From Deinococcus sp. KNUC1210 (GTDB lineage Bacteria > Deinococcota > Deinococci > Deinococcales > Deinococcaceae), in the NCBI RefSeq assembly GCF_022344005.1, contig NZ_CP092190.1, forward strand, positions 2,498,501 through 2,562,500: a stretch of DNA of 64,000 bases, given 5' to 3'. The position numbers and the translations under genes were made by a program. Positions 54,947-64,000 of this stretch are shown piece by piece. Each line of letters opens with the position of its first letter. Position 1 is the first letter of the stretch. Under the pieces are notes generated by a model that had not been told where the DNA came from, did no database searches, and saw only the letters and a list, made by a program, of their open reading frames with translations.

Positions 54947-55774
54947 ATGCGAGCAGAAATCAAGCACGTCACTGAATACCGTTATCAGGAACCCGTCTGG
55001 GATTCCTTCAACGAGGTTCGCCTTCATCCGCAGCGCGATGAGCGCCAGAACGTCCTGGCCTTCAACATCCACGTCACGCCGGACGTTCCTGTTACTTCAC
55101 ACCGCGATTATTTCGGCAACCTCATTCATCATGTCCACGTTCATGAGCGTCATACCCTGCTGCGAATCGAGGCCCATACGCTGGTCGTTACGTATCGCTC
55201 CCGTGTGCCAGCGCCGACCAGTGTTCAGAGTCTCGATCCCTTCCGGGGCGAACTCACCGAGTTTCTGATCGCCTCGCCCCGCATTCCTGAGGCACACTGG
55301 GCCGATATTTTCCAGATCACTGCTCCCCTGCGAACAGGCGATCTTCCAGACTTCCTGATGGAACTGACGCGCACGCTGTATCGCCGCTTCACGTATACGC
55401 CCGGAGCCACCAACGTGAGGACCACGCTGGAACAGTTCGCGGGCACCGGGCGCGGCGTATGTCAGGACTATGCGCACGCGATGCTGGGTATCTGCCGTTC
55501 GCTGGGGATTCCAGCCCGCTATGTCAGCGGCTACATCTATGCCGGTGCCAACTTCGTGGGTGCGGAGGCCAGTCACGCCTGGGTCGAAGCGTATATCCCC
55601 GGCTCCGGCTGGGTGGGGTACGATCCGACCAACAATACCGAGATTGTCGAGGCCCACGTCAAGATCGGGCACGGGCGCGATTACAGCGACGTGTCTCCGA
55701 TCAGCGGCAGCTATCACGGCAGCACACGGGGAGAACTGGACGTCGAAGTCAAGGTTTACGACCAGCAACAGTAA
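54947..55774 (+). CDS. Bacterial transglutaminase-like protein
   Basis: A 275-residue protein with an N-terminal beta domain (IKHVTEYRYQEPVWDSFNEVRLHPQ) and a papain-like transglutaminase core: GTGRGVCQDYAHAMLGICRSLGIPARYVSGYIY (catalytic Cys), ASHAWVEAYIPGSGWVGYDPTNN (His and Asp). It probably acts as an amidase or peptidase paired with the ATP-grasp ligase. The 225 bases between it and the alpha-E gene hold no further gene that I can support. Confidence 0.9.
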   Translation: MRAEIKHVTEYRYQEPVWDSFNEVRLHPQRDERQNVLAFNIHVTPDVPVTSHRDYFGNLIHHVHVHERHTLLRIEAHTLVVTYRSRVPAPTSVQSLDPFRGELTEFLIASPRIPEAHWADIFQITAPLRTGDLPDFLMELTRTLYRRFTYTPGATNVRTTLEQFAGTGRGVCQDYAHAMLGICRSLGIPARYVSGYIYAGANFVGAEASHAWVEAYIPGSGWVGYDPTNNTEIVEAHVKIGHGRDYSDVSPISGSYHGSTRGELDVEVKVYDQQQ

Positions 55775-55900
55775 AAGCACGGAACAGGGCGTTTCCTTTA
55801 GATCTCCTGAAGTTGGTCAGGTTTGATGCACACCTCAGTTCATCGGCACGTCACATTGCATTCAGACAACCCTGTACCACCGGGAAGCTCTGGAGGCCGT

Positions 55901-56116
55901 ATGAATAACCGTAGCCTGTCAAACCTCATGAATATTGCCGGTTTCGCCTCGATCATCGCGTCTATCGTCATCTGGGCGGCTCAGGGTGGGCAGGCGAGCA
56001 AGGCCGAAGAAAAGGCCCACGGAGAGCGTTTCGGCATCTTCGTGGGCCTGTGGGCACCGACCTTCTTCATTCTGGCAAATCGGCTGGAACTGGCGGCGCA
56101 GGACGCCGAGAGCTGA
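55901..56116 (+). CDS. Small membrane protein, function unknown
   Basis: A 71-residue protein with two hydrophobic segments (IAGFASIIASIVIWAA and FGIFVGLWAPTFFILANRL) linked by a charged loop. CTGGAGG precedes ATG 55901 at a good distance. I recognise no family. A terminator follows immediately. Confidence 0.7.
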   Translation: MNNRSLSNLMNIAGFASIIASIVIWAAQGGQASKAEEKAHGERFGIFVGLWAPTFFILANRLELAAQDAES

Positions 56117-56133
56117 GACCGATCAGGAACAGC

Positions 56134-56170
56134 AAAGGACTGAGGTGAATTCCGACCTCAGTCCTTTTTT
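56134..56170. terminator. Bidirectional terminator
   Basis: AAAGGACTGAGGT pairs with ACCTCAGTCCTTT (stem over 10 bp, loop GAATTCCG-like), with A and T runs on the two sides. The glutaredoxin-like gene's stop lies at its right edge. Confidence 0.85.
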
Positions 56171-56442
56171 CAGGCCAGGCCCGCCTTTCCAAGAAAGTCG
56201 TTCAACTTGACGATGCTGAACCCGCTGAGGCTGGCAGCCACCTCGCCGAACTGCAGGGTAGGAACGCTGCGCTTGCCCCCGTTGACGCTCATCACGTACT
56301 CGGCGGCGTTTTCCTGCTCTTCGATATTGATCTCCTGATACGCGATGCCTTTCTTGTCGAGCGCCATCTTGGCAGCGCGGCAGTCGGGGCACCAGCCCGT
56401 CGAGTAGACCTTAAGGACAGCGGCAGGAGCATTCTGAGTCAT
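56170..56442 (-). CDS. Glutaredoxin/mycoredoxin-like protein
   Basis: A 90-residue thioredoxin-fold protein. VYSTGWCPDCRAAKMALDKKG contains a CPDC active site, and NGGKRSVPTLQFG holds the cis-Pro. CPDC rather than CPYC suggests a mycoredoxin- or NrdH-like electron donor suited to bacillithiol-containing cells. ATG 56442 is preferred because TACAGT (56454-56449) lies six bases upstream; the in-frame extension upstream lacks any signal. Confidence 0.88.
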   Translation of the reverse strand: MTQNAPAAVLKVYSTGWCPDCRAAKMALDKKGIAYQEINIEEQENAAEYVMSVNGGKRSVPTLQFGEVAASLSGFSIVKLNDFLGKAGLA

Positions 56443-56559
56443 GCCCGGACTGTAGCGGTTGGCGGGGCAGGGGAGAGGGCGGCGGCTCACAAAGCCCGGT
56501 GAGAGCAGGCCAGAGGCATCTGAATACGGGTGGCGCTTCATCCTTGACGACACACTGCA

Positions 56560-56587
56560 AACGGCCCACCTGTGAGGATGGGCCGTT
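56560..56587 (-). terminator. Terminator hairpin after infC
   Basis: A 9-bp stem AACGGCCCA/TGGGCCGTT (56560-56568 with 56579-56587); TTTGCAG follows on the minus strand. Confidence 0.65.
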
Positions 56588-56608
56588 GCTGTTACCGCGA
56601 GACGGTGT

Positions 56609-57241
<633 letters not shown>

Positions 57242-57382
57242 CACCTCCGCACGTTCCCGGCACGCTGGCGCGGCGAACGGCTCCTGCCTCTCTGGGTACA
57301 GTACCTCTGGGCAGTATCTCAGCATACCACGTCAGCGCTGTCTTTCCCGGCCAGGCCCACAAACAGCAGGCTTTCCTTTCCT

Positions 57383-58003
57383 TCAGTTCAGCGCCCGCTC
57401 ATCTCTAGGCAGGAACGAGATCAGGATTTCCAGACGGTCGAGCAGATCGGCAGCGCCCAGGGCCTGCTCGCGCTGGTCACTGCTGAGCGGCAGCAGAGTG
57501 GCCGCGAAGCTGGCGAGCAGCAGTGGGTCGGAGGGAGCATGCTCGCGCACCGTCTGGGTATCGCGCGGACGAACGACGAGCAGCCCTTCGAGCAGTCGCC
57601 GCGCCAGGGCCATGCTGATTTCTTCCTGCCCAGGTGGCAGGCTCAGCGGATCTTCCTGAACCGTGGCGCTGAGATAAGGTGCCGAGGTATTGAAATCCTC
57701 GATATAGAAGCGCTCGCCCCCGACCACCACGATGCTGGCGGTGCCGTCGTCGTGCATGGTCACGTCCCGCAGATGAGCCAGCGTGCCGAACATCGCGACC
57801 CGTTCCTGAAGGGGCTTGGGATTGTCCTGGTCGCTCAGTTCGGCACTTTCGACAATCCGCACGATGCCGAACGGCTCACCTGTCTGGCGAACGCGGGCGA
57901 GCAGGGCTCGGTAGCGCGGCTCGAAGATGTACAGCGGCAGAACCAGCCCGGGAAACAGCACCAGATCGGGCAGTGGAAAGAGCGGAATAGGGGAGCGGGA
58001 CAT
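57383..58003 (-). CDS. LON peptidase substrate-binding (LonN) domain protein
   Basis: A 206-residue stand-alone N-terminal Lon domain without ATPase or protease parts: IPLFPLPDLVLFPGLVLPLYIFEPRYRALLARV is the diagnostic start, later GTLAHLRDVTMHDDGTASIVVVGGERFYI. Such proteins are common but poorly understood. A CATAAA box sits five bases upstream of ATG 58003, a weaker version of the leaderless pattern. Confidence 0.88.
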   Translation of the reverse strand: MSRSPIPLFPLPDLVLFPGLVLPLYIFEPRYRALLARVRQTGEPFGIVRIVESAELSDQDNPKPLQERVAMFGTLAHLRDVTMHDDGTASIVVVGGERFYIEDFNTSAPYLSATVQEDPLSLPPGQEEISMALARRLLEGLLVVRPRDTQTVREHAPSDPLLLASFAATLLPLSSDQREQALGAADLLDRLEILISFLPRDERALN

Positions 58004-58139
58004 TTGCCTTTATGCTGGACGCATCGTGCCAAAGGGATATGATCTTGTCTTACAAACTCCCTGAAATACGCTCTTCAGAGGCTCTTTTACCCGCCGAAGG
58101 CCGGTATTTCCCCTTCACCCAACATTCAGTCAGCTAAGG

Positions 58140-58970
58140 TTAAGGCTCAGTCTCGGGAACCGGCGGGGTCTTCTTTGTTCGGCGGCGGCGCTGTGGCGGC
58201 GGTAACGGAGCACCGATTTCACGGAGTTGCTCGGTGCTCAGCCCGAGGGCCAGCAGTGTGGCGCTGTCATGGGGCGTCAGACCGGCTGTCGGCAGCAGAT
58301 CGGGGCGGCGTTCCCAGGTACGTTCCAGCGCCTTGTCGCGCCGCCAGCGCTCGATGGCCGCGTGGTGCCCGCCCTGAAGCACGTCGGGCACGCCCAATCC
58401 CTGCCACTGCGCCGGGCGCGTATATTCCGGATAATCGAGCAGCCCGCTGGAATAAGAATCGGCCCGCCAGCTCTCCTCGTCGCCGATCACGCCTGGACGC
58501 AGCCGCGCCACCGCTTCCACGATGCACGCCGCCGCCGCCTCTCCGCCCATCATCACGAAGTCTCCGATGCTGATCTCGCGGGTCACCAGCGTCTCGACGC
58601 GGGCATCGAACCCCTCGTAGCGCCCACACAGCAGCGCCAGATGATTCTTCTCCGACAGCTCTTCTGCCACCTTCTGCGTGAAGGGCTGTCCGGCAGGCGT
58701 CAGGAGAATCACCTCGTCGGGCGGCGCACTGTCCGGCTGATGCAGCGCCTGGAGAGCCGCCTCCACCACATCCACCCGGATGACCATTCCTGCCCCGCCC
58801 CCATACGGCGAGTCGTCGACCTTGCGCCAGCGGTTGCCCGCGTACTCGCGCAGGTCGATCAGGTCGAAGGCCAGCAGCCCCTTGACCGCCGCCTTGCCCA
58901 GCAGCGCCTCGCTGGTGAAGGGTCGCAGCAGTTCTGGAAACAGCGTCAGCAGACTGAAGCGCAGGCTCAC
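58140..58970 (-). CDS. trmD: tRNA (guanine-N1-)-methyltransferase
   Basis: A 276-residue SPOUT enzyme methylating G37 of tRNAs reading CNN/GNN-type codons. [80 protein letters not shown] (trefoil knot SAM site) are classic. A short basic tail ([11 protein letters not shown]) follows the conserved end. It overlaps rimM by four bases. Confidence 0.96.
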   Translation of the reverse strand: MSLRFSLLTLFPELLRPFTSEALLGKAAVKGLLAFDLIDLREYAGNRWRKVDDSPYGGGAGMVIRVDVVEAALQALHQPDSAPPDEVILLTPAGQPFTQKVAEELSEKNHLALLCGRYEGFDARVETLVTREISIGDFVMMGGEAAAACIVEAVARLRPGVIGDEESWRADSYSSGLLDYPEYTRPAQWQGLGVPDVLQGGHHAAIERWRRDKALERTWERRPDLLPTAGLTPHDSATLLALGLSTEQLREIGAPLPPPQRRRRTKKTPPVPETEP

Positions 58971-59548
58971 CGCTCAGCCTCGTCGTCAGGGCCCGCGGAG
59001 TCCTTCAGGTGCTCCTCGGAAGACGGCGGCACCGTCTCGGCCTCCCCGGAGATCAGGCCATCCGGCGCACCGTCCAGCACGATGGCAGCGCCACGTTTAA
59101 CCTGTACATACGGAGCCTGAAGCGGAACCAGCGCCTCGCCGCCCGTGTGACGGATCACCAGCAGATCCTGAAAGCCCATGTCCTGCACGTCGATTACGTC
59201 GCCCAGTGTCGTGCCTGCCGCGTCGCGTACCGGCAGCCCGCGCAGCTCGTGGTAATAGTACTGACCGTCATCCAGGCGTGGCAGTTCGCGGTCATGGGCA
59301 TACACCTGTCGTCCACGCAGTTCCAGCGCCGCCTCTCTGGTGTCGATGCCCGACAGCTGCAGCGCCAGCCCCAGCCCCAGCGGCTGCACCGATGTCACGC
59401 GCCGCCAGCCGAGTTCTTCGACGTACAGGCGTTTGAGCGCCAGCATCTGCGAGGCCTCTCCGATGACGAACAGTTTTATGGCTCCCCGCAGTCCATGAGG
59501 AGCCATCAGATGTCCCATACGGGTCAGGTCGGGCGGCAGTACGTTCAA
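58967..59548 (-). CDS. rimM: Ribosome maturation factor RimM
   Basis: A 193-residue protein: [23 protein letters not shown] begins the N-domain, and [38 protein letters not shown] and [29 protein letters not shown] form the PRC-barrel that binds ribosomal protein S19. It helps mature the 30S head. The gene follows khpA after three bases and couples to trmD. Confidence 0.94.
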   Translation of the reverse strand: MNVLPPDLTRMGHLMAPHGLRGAIKLFVIGEASQMLALKRLYVEELGWRRVTSVQPLGLGLALQLSGIDTREAALELRGRQVYAHDRELPRLDDGQYYYHELRGLPVRDAAGTTLGDVIDVQDMGFQDLLVIRHTGGEALVPLQAPYVQVKRGAAIVLDGAPDGLISGEAETVPPSSEEHLKDSAGPDDEAER

Positions 59549-59551
59549 TGT

Positions 59552-59794
59552 TCAGCGCTCCTTGCGGGGCGCGTCCAGATCGACATTCAGCCGCTCGGAG
59601 GGATCACAGGCCGCCCGCACCAGCGTTCTGATCGCCTGAATGACCCGCCCCTGCCGCCCGATCAGACGACCTTCTTCTCCCGGAGCCACGCGCACCAGCA
59701 CGTTCGGGCCGCGCCTGGAAACGCGCACCTGGGTCGGCTGCTCCACGATGCTCTGGGCCAGATACAGGCTGAGTTCGGCGGGGTCGGGGGTCAT
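59552..59794 (-). CDS. khpA: KH-domain RNA-binding protein
   Basis: An 80-residue KH protein. VRVAPGEEGRLIGRQGRVIQAIRTLVRAAC contains the GRxGR loop that contacts RNA. Typically located between rpsP and rimM; rpsP is absent here. ATG 59794 is chosen because TATCAT (59807-59802) lies seven bases upstream and overlaps the alternative ATG 59803, so a leaderless start at the second ATG is most consistent. Confidence 0.9.
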   Translation of the reverse strand: MTPDPAELSLYLAQSIVEQPTQVRVSRRGPNVLVRVAPGEEGRLIGRQGRVIQAIRTLVRAACDPSERLNVDLDAPRKER

Positions 59795-59829
59795 GGGCGG
59801 CATGATAGCGCGTGGAGTGCGCTGAAAGA

Positions 59830-59875
59830 CCAGACACCAGCCGGCGGGTCTACCGCTTCCTGTCTGGTGTCCGGC
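59830..59875 (-). terminator. Hairpin between pilC and khpA
   Basis: CCAGACACCAG and CTGGTGTCCGG pair at 10 of 11 positions around a 20-base loop; TCTTTC follows on the minus strand. It probably ends pilC transcription. Confidence 0.6.
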
Positions 59876-59883
59876 TTCGAGGT

Positions 59884-61104
59884 TTATTTGCTCAACTGGC
59901 CGATGATGGCGAACATCGGCAGGAACATACCTGCCACGATCAGACCCACGATGACGCCCAGGAAGACGATCATGATCGGCTCGATGGCAGCGGTCAGACC
60001 GTTCACGGCTTCATCGACTTCGCGCTCGTAGAAGTCGGCGACCTTGCCGAGCATGTTGTCGAGTGCGCCCGTTTCCTCGCCGATCGACACCATCGAAACC
60101 ACCATCGGCGGGAAGAGCTTGTTGCTCGCCATCGAGCCGCTCATCTGATCACCGACCATCACGACGTTGCGGGCATTTTCGAGCGCTTCTTCGACGACCG
60201 CGTTGTTGGCCGTTCCCTTGGTAATTTCCAGACTTTCGATGATGTTGACGCCGCTGGAGAGCAGCAGACCGAAGGTACGGGCAAACGAGGCGATAGCGCT
60301 GCGCCGCAGCAGGGTTCCGAGAACCGGCACGCGCAGTTTGATCGTGTCGATCTGATACCGGCCCTTCGTGGTGGCGTAGTAGCGGCGGTACACGAAGACA
60401 AGGACGGCGACGATGGCGACAAGCACCAGCGTCCTGTGCTGTAGGAAATCCGAGACGGCAATCAGGCCCTGGGTGAGAGCGGGAAGCGGTGCGCCCAGTC
60501 CTGTCAGGATGCTGCCGAACTGAGGAACAATAGTGGTCAGCAGGAAGTACGTCACGCCCACGGCAAAGACCAGCACGATCACCGGATACGTCAGTGCGCC
60601 GCGAATCTTGCCGTGCAGCGCCAGTTCCTTTTCCTGGAAGTCGCTGATGCGCTCCATGATCGAGTCGAGCGTACCGGAGGTTTCACCGGCCCGGATCAGG
60701 TTGATATACAGTCGGTTAAAGACCTTGCGGTGCTTGGCGATGGCTTCGGAAAAGGGCGTTCCCGACTCGACGTCGGCCCGGACTGCCTTGAGGACATTCT
60801 GGAAGGCCCGGTTTTCGATCTGCCGCTGCATGATGGCGAGCGACTGCACCAGCGGCACACCTGCATTGATCAGCGTGGCCATCTGCTTGGAAAACAGCGC
60901 CACCTGCTTCAGGCCCGGCGGGCGATCCGACAGGAAGGGAATCTTGACATCGGCGTTCAGGCCACTCTTGGCAGCCTTGATCTCCATGATCATCAAGCCC
61001 TTGGAACGCAGGTTGTCGCGTACCTGGGCCAGGCTGTCAGCCTCGAGCTGAGCGCTGAGAATCTTGCCGCCCCGGTCACGCGCACGATATTCAAAGACAG
61101 CCAT
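59884..61104 (-). CDS. pilC: Type IV pilus / type II secretion inner-membrane platform protein
   Basis: A 406-residue GspF/PilC protein. Two copies of the T2SSF domain (about 70-195 and 275-400) each carry cytoplasmic helices and membrane segments. Motifs include KQVALFSKQMATLINAGVPLVQSLAI, LYINLIRAGETSGTLDSIMERI and MVSIGEETGALDNMLGKVADFYE. It anchors the pilus machine and may act in DNA uptake. ATG 61104 is chosen since TATACT (61117-61112) sits seven bases upstream and MAVFEYRARD is the family's usual N-terminus. Other pilus genes are not in the window. Confidence 0.94.
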   Translation of the reverse strand: MAVFEYRARDRGGKILSAQLEADSLAQVRDNLRSKGLMIMEIKAAKSGLNADVKIPFLSDRPPGLKQVALFSKQMATLINAGVPLVQSLAIMQRQIENRAFQNVLKAVRADVESGTPFSEAIAKHRKVFNRLYINLIRAGETSGTLDSIMERISDFQEKELALHGKIRGALTYPVIVLVFAVGVTYFLLTTIVPQFGSILTGLGAPLPALTQGLIAVSDFLQHRTLVLVAIVAVLVFVYRRYYATTKGRYQIDTIKLRVPVLGTLLRRSAIASFARTFGLLLSSGVNIIESLEITKGTANNAVVEEALENARNVVMVGDQMSGSMASNKLFPPMVVSMVSIGEETGALDNMLGKVADFYEREVDEAVNGLTAAIEPIMIVFLGVIVGLIVAGMFLPMFAIIGQLSK

Positions 61105-61179
61105 AGAGATGAGTATACCGTTGGGACCTTGCACTTTACTTACGCTTCTTCTCAAATAGAGGCGCAGGGAGGAACACCG

Positions 61180-61805
61180 ATGAACAGAGCAGGAGACCGT
61201 CATGCATCAGCGGGAGCGCAGGCCACAGTTGCCGAGGCGCTGAAGGTGCTGGCACGCGGCGGTGTGGTGGGTTATCCCAGTGAGACGGTCTGGGGGCTGG
61301 CTGCCCTGCCGTCGAGCGCGGCTGGTGTCGAGCGGCTATATACCCTGAAGCAGCGAGACAGCTTCAAGCCGGTGCAGCTGTCGTGCGCCAGTGCCGAGGT
61401 GGCGCACAGCTGGATTCGCCCCGGACAGCCCGAGTTTGAGCGGCTGGCCCGGCTGTGGCCCGGACCCCTCACCCTGCTCGCCTGGGCCGTGCCGGGCTGT
61501 CCGGAGCGGCTGGCTCCCGGCGGCGTGGTTGGCCTGCGGGTGCCTGCCCATCCTCTTGCGCTGGCGCTGCTGGCCGAAGCGGGGGAACACTGGCGACCAC
61601 CAGCCTCAATCCCAGTGGACAGCCTGCGGCCACCTCGCGGCAGCAGGCCGAGGCGTACCAGTTGGCCGAACTGTTGCTGTCAGACGACGGCTCGGAAGGT
61701 GCGTCCGGTTCCGGGCAGGCCAGCACGGTCTACGATCTGCGGAGTGGCACGGTCCTGAGGCAGGGCGACATAACCCTGGAGCAACTCCGCGAGGCCCTGC
61801 GGTGA
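61180..61805 (+). pseudogene. L-threonylcarbamoyladenylate synthase family (Sua5/YciO/YrdC), one frameshift
   Basis: Two frames together give a 208-residue protein. The first carries GGVVGYPSETVWGLAALP, TLKQRDSFKPVQLSCA and RLWPGPLTLLAWA, characteristic of TsaC/Sua5, which makes threonylcarbamoyl-AMP for the t6A37 tRNA modification. After a run of five G at 61581-61585 the frame must change by one base to continue with TSLNPSGQPAATSRQQA and end at 61805. One missing G explains it. GGGAGG precedes ATG 61180. The stop overlaps scpB. Confidence 0.85.
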
Positions 61806-62395
61806 CGTCTCAGCCGACTGGTCCTCAGCAGCCCGAAGAACGGCATCCGGAAGGCGTGTCTCTTCAGGAACATGCCCAGCGTGAGCTGCTGGGGGCGGCG
61901 CTGCTGGCATCTGGGCGACCGCTGACCCTGCGCGAACTGGAAGGACTGCTGGAACTTGCTGCCGGAGCAGTGGCGGAGCTGATCGAGCGCTATGCACGCA
62001 GCCTGGAGGCGATGGGTGCAGGCTTCCGGGTCGAAGGCGTGGCGGGCGGTTACCGTCTGGTGGTCGCGCCTGCCCTCGCTGCCCGTCTCGCTCCAATTCT
62101 GGCACCGCCGCCGTTACCTGCCCTGTCGAGTGCTGCGCTGGAAGTGCTGGCGGTGATCGCCTATCGTCAGCCGATTACCCGCGCCGAGATTGAGGCGATG
62201 CGCGGCGGCTCTGCCAGCACGGTCCTCACGCTTCAGGAGCGCGAACTCATCAAGGTGGTGGGAAAATCGCCGTCGGTCGGGCAGCCGCTGCTCTACGGCA
62301 CCACCGAGCGTTTTCTGCTGGAGTTCGGCCTGAACAGCCTGGGCGATCTACCCGAGCTGAGCCAGCAGAATTTCAGCGGCCTGTTGCGCGGCTGA
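61802..62395 (+). CDS. scpB: Segregation and condensation protein B
   Basis: A 197-residue winged-helix kleisin partner. LLGAALLASGRPLTLRELEGLLEL starts the first winged helix, and ALEVLAVIAYRQPITRAEIEAMRGGSASTVLTLQERELIKVVGKS is diagnostic, with YGTTERFLLEFGL near the end. It works with ScpA and SMC in chromosome organisation; scpA is not in the window. GTG 61802 overlaps the previous stop. Confidence 0.94.
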   Translation: MTSQPTGPQQPEERHPEGVSLQEHAQRELLGAALLASGRPLTLRELEGLLELAAGAVAELIERYARSLEAMGAGFRVEGVAGGYRLVVAPALAARLAPILAPPPLPALSSAALEVLAVIAYRQPITRAEIEAMRGGSASTVLTLQERELIKVVGKSPSVGQPLLYGTTERFLLEFGLNSLGDLPELSQQNFSGLLRG

Positions 62396-62445
62396 CGCAG
62401 GCCTTCATCGACACTTACGGCCCGCCCCGGCCAGCCGTCCGGTAG

Positions 62446-62605
62446 CCTAGACTGACGAAAGCTCGGTGAACTCGTGCCCCGAAGAGGGGTGCGGTCCTAC
62501 GGTCAGACACAGACGCGTCTTCGTACCTCCTCCATCAGAGGGGTCTTGTCTAGGTTCCAAACGCAGTGCATGATCTTTTCATCTCACCTCTGCTGAGGTG
62601 ATCTT
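62446..62605 (+). ncRNA. Possible structured RNA element upstream of the DUF4388 gene
   Basis: A 260-base gap holds several complementary segments: CCTAGAC (62446-62452) with GTCTAGG (62548-62554); TGAC (62453-62456) with GTCA (62502-62505); GTGCCCC (62474-62480) with GGGGTGC (62486-62492). A perfect 7-bp hairpin TCACCTC/GAGGTGA (62584-62601) follows with TCTTTC after it. TAGCCT and TAGACT boxes at 62443-62453 overlap the outer arm, so either a promoter or the helix is real, not obviously both. I match it to no known RNA class. Confidence 0.35.
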
Positions 62606-62656
62606 TCGCGCTCGGTGCACTGGAGTTCATCTTCTCGTTCATTTTGTCTCTTCCCC

Positions 62657-63418
62657 ATGACCCATTCCACTTCCAGCCTCACCACTTTTGATTTTCTGGA
62701 GCTGCTCCTGATGCTCGCAGAGAGCCGACGAACCGGTGTCCTGCGGGTCTATCGCGACGCCGAATTCGAGGCGTGGCTTCAGGACGGGCAGGTCATGCAC
62801 CTGGTCTTCGGGCACCTTGAAGGGGTCGCCGCGCTGATCGAACTGCTCAACGACCCCAGGGGCCGATTCAATTTCGAGGAAGGCCAGACGCATCCTTCCC
62901 CAAAGATGGACGCCAGTATCGAGGCGGTGGCGATGGAGGCTCTGGCCGCGTTGCCCCTGCCGGAACTGGTGCTCCAGGGGCCAGCACGCGTCACGTCACT
63001 GGAACGGGTGCGCCGCATGCCGTGGACGCTGAGACAGGAAAACGTTCTGCGTGAGGTCGAGGCCGGAACGCCGCTGGGCGAACTGGCCCGCGACTCGGAA
63101 GCGCGGCAGATGCTGTCACGGCTGGCACGACTGGGGCTACTGGCCGCCCGGCGATCCAGAACGGCCCGCCTGACCGTCGCTGTGACCAGAGAGGTGTTGG
63201 GCGTCGTGGTCATCGACGATACCATCGTGCGGCGCTGGCAGGGCGATCTGGGACGACATATTTCCCATGTCGCTCTGCGCGATCCCAACAATACGGTTCA
63301 TAAGCTCCGGATCACCTCCAGCACCACGGCCGGGACGCAGGTGATGCTGCCACCCGAACTGCTGCTGCGAACCAGTCTGCGTGTCGGTGACGCCGTCCTG
63401 GTGCAGCCCGCGCCCTGA
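62657..63418 (+). CDS. DUF4388 domain protein
   Basis: A 253-residue protein. The N-terminal 100 residues (FLELLLMLAESRRTGVLRVYRDAEFEAWLQDGQVMHLVFGHLEGVAALIELL) are a DUF4388/PATAN-type domain, which in other bacteria appears in signalling proteins. The middle is a winged-helix-like region (RQENVLREVEAGTPLGELARDSEARQMLSRLARLGLL), and the C-terminal 80 residues a small beta barrel (VLVQPAP end). No Shine-Dalgarno is obvious before ATG 62657. A regulatory role is inferred only from the family. Confidence 0.75.
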   Translation: MTHSTSSLTTFDFLELLLMLAESRRTGVLRVYRDAEFEAWLQDGQVMHLVFGHLEGVAALIELLNDPRGRFNFEEGQTHPSPKMDASIEAVAMEALAALPLPELVLQGPARVTSLERVRRMPWTLRQENVLREVEAGTPLGELARDSEARQMLSRLARLGLLAARRSRTARLTVAVTREVLGVVVIDDTIVRRWQGDLGRHISHVALRDPNNTVHKLRITSSTTAGTQVMLPPELLLRTSLRVGDAVLVQPAP

Positions 63419-63572
63419 GAACGTCTGTGCCGGGCAGCCGCCGAGTATAGAACGCTTCCGTTCACCCCTCCAGCAGTTGGTCGCCAGGATGCCTGCTATC
63501 CGGGCAACGCTACACGGCAGAGCCATCCGAGACGCGCCCACTCCAGCCGGGTCCTGCCGCTAAGATGGCCGC

Positions 63573-64000
63573 ATGCACATGCCGGACGCTTCCGCCGACG
63601 CTACTTCCACTCTTCCGTTTCTGCCGAGTGCCCGCGAGATCGCCGCACGGGTGTCGAGCGGGCAGGCGACGCCCCAGGACACTGTTCAGGCAGCCTTCGA
63701 GCAGGCCGAGCAGCAGCGCCATCTGAATGCGCTCATCAGTCTGAATCCGCAGGCCGGGTCGCAGGCGCAGGAGGTGGCGGCCCGTCTCGCGGCGGGCGAG
63801 CAACTGCCCCTTGCGGGCGTGCCGGTGGTCATCAAAGACAACATGAATCTGCGCGGCACCCATACCACCTGTGGCAGCCGCATGCTGGCCGGGTATCTCA
63901 GTCCTTATACCGCGACGGCTGTGGCACGGCTGCAGGCAGCGGGGGCCATCGTCATCGGCAAGGCCAATATGGACGAATTCGCGATGGGCAGCAGTACCGA
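63573..64000 (+). CDS. gatA: Glutamyl-tRNA(Gln)/aspartyl-tRNA(Asn) amidotransferase subunit A, 5' part
   Basis: The first 142 codons of an amidase-signature protein; it runs off the window. [22 protein letters not shown] and [27 protein letters not shown] contain the catalytic Lys (VVIKDN), and [15 protein letters not shown] leads into the Ser-cisSer-Lys active site. TAAGAT (63561-63566) sits six bases before ATG 63573, a leaderless start. Confidence 0.95.
   Translation, partial: MHMPDASADATSTLPFLPSAREIAARVSSGQATPQDTVQAAFEQAEQQRHLNALISLNPQAGSQAQEVAARLAAGEQLPLAGVPVVIKDNMNLRGTHTTCGSRMLAGYLSPYTATAVARLQAAGAIVIGKANMDEFAMGSST

Overview
The window looks like chromosomal DNA of a Deinococcus-type bacterium. 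It is GC-rich outside an AT-rich polysaccharide island. Many genes start with a TAnnnT box only 6-7 bases before an ATG or GTG, the layout known for leaderless mRNAs in Deinococcus. Gene content fits too: RND pump, type IV pilus platform, fused uroporphyrinogen methyltransferase/synthase, GatA, ScpB.

Layout. Bases 1-10.7 kb hold an exopolysaccharide/O-antigen-type cluster: end of a sugar-1-phosphate transferase, flippase, acetyltransferase, three glycosyltransferases, a Wzy-like polymerase, then rmlBACD for dTDP-rhamnose and a membrane-anchored two-repeat protein. A ligase-like gene faces it. From 11.9 to 20.6 kb lie an esterase, a degenerate polysaccharide deacetylase, heme/siroheme genes (hemA, precorrin-2 dehydrogenase, cobA-hemD) and a probable copper-handling set. 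From 20.8 to 24.7 kb is an acyl-CoA dehydrogenase/SDR/kinase/phosphatase operon resembling 4-hydroxyacyl-CoA catabolism. An RND efflux pair (24.8-30.0 kb), a lipoprotein and murF follow.

The most unusual stretch is 32,274-32,668 on the minus strand. It contains two tRNA genes whose 3' halves, with encoded CCA, lie upstream of their own 5' halves. These are circularly permuted tRNAs in a self-contained unit with its own promoter-like box and terminator. The acceptor and anticodon stems of each gene are rebuilt only across the swapped halves.

From 33 to 50 kb are an aminotransferase with a Cys-rich insert, small enzymes, polA, upp, MsmK-type and amino-acid ABC components, an HDAC-family deacetylase, an ABC transporter plus two-component system, and a possible DdrA-like protein. 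At 51.0-51.4 kb there is an ordinary tRNA operon (Asp, Phe, Thr). From 52 to 55.8 kb is the ATP-grasp/alpha-E/transglutaminase trio. From 56 to 64 kb is mainly translation and housekeeping: mycoredoxin-like, infC, trmD-rimM-khpA, pilC, sua5, scpB, a DUF4388 protein and the start of gatA.

Four normally intact genes (wzy, acyl-CoA dehydrogenase, polA, sua5) carry single-base frameshifts, three of them in G or C runs. Residual sequencing indels are the likeliest explanation.
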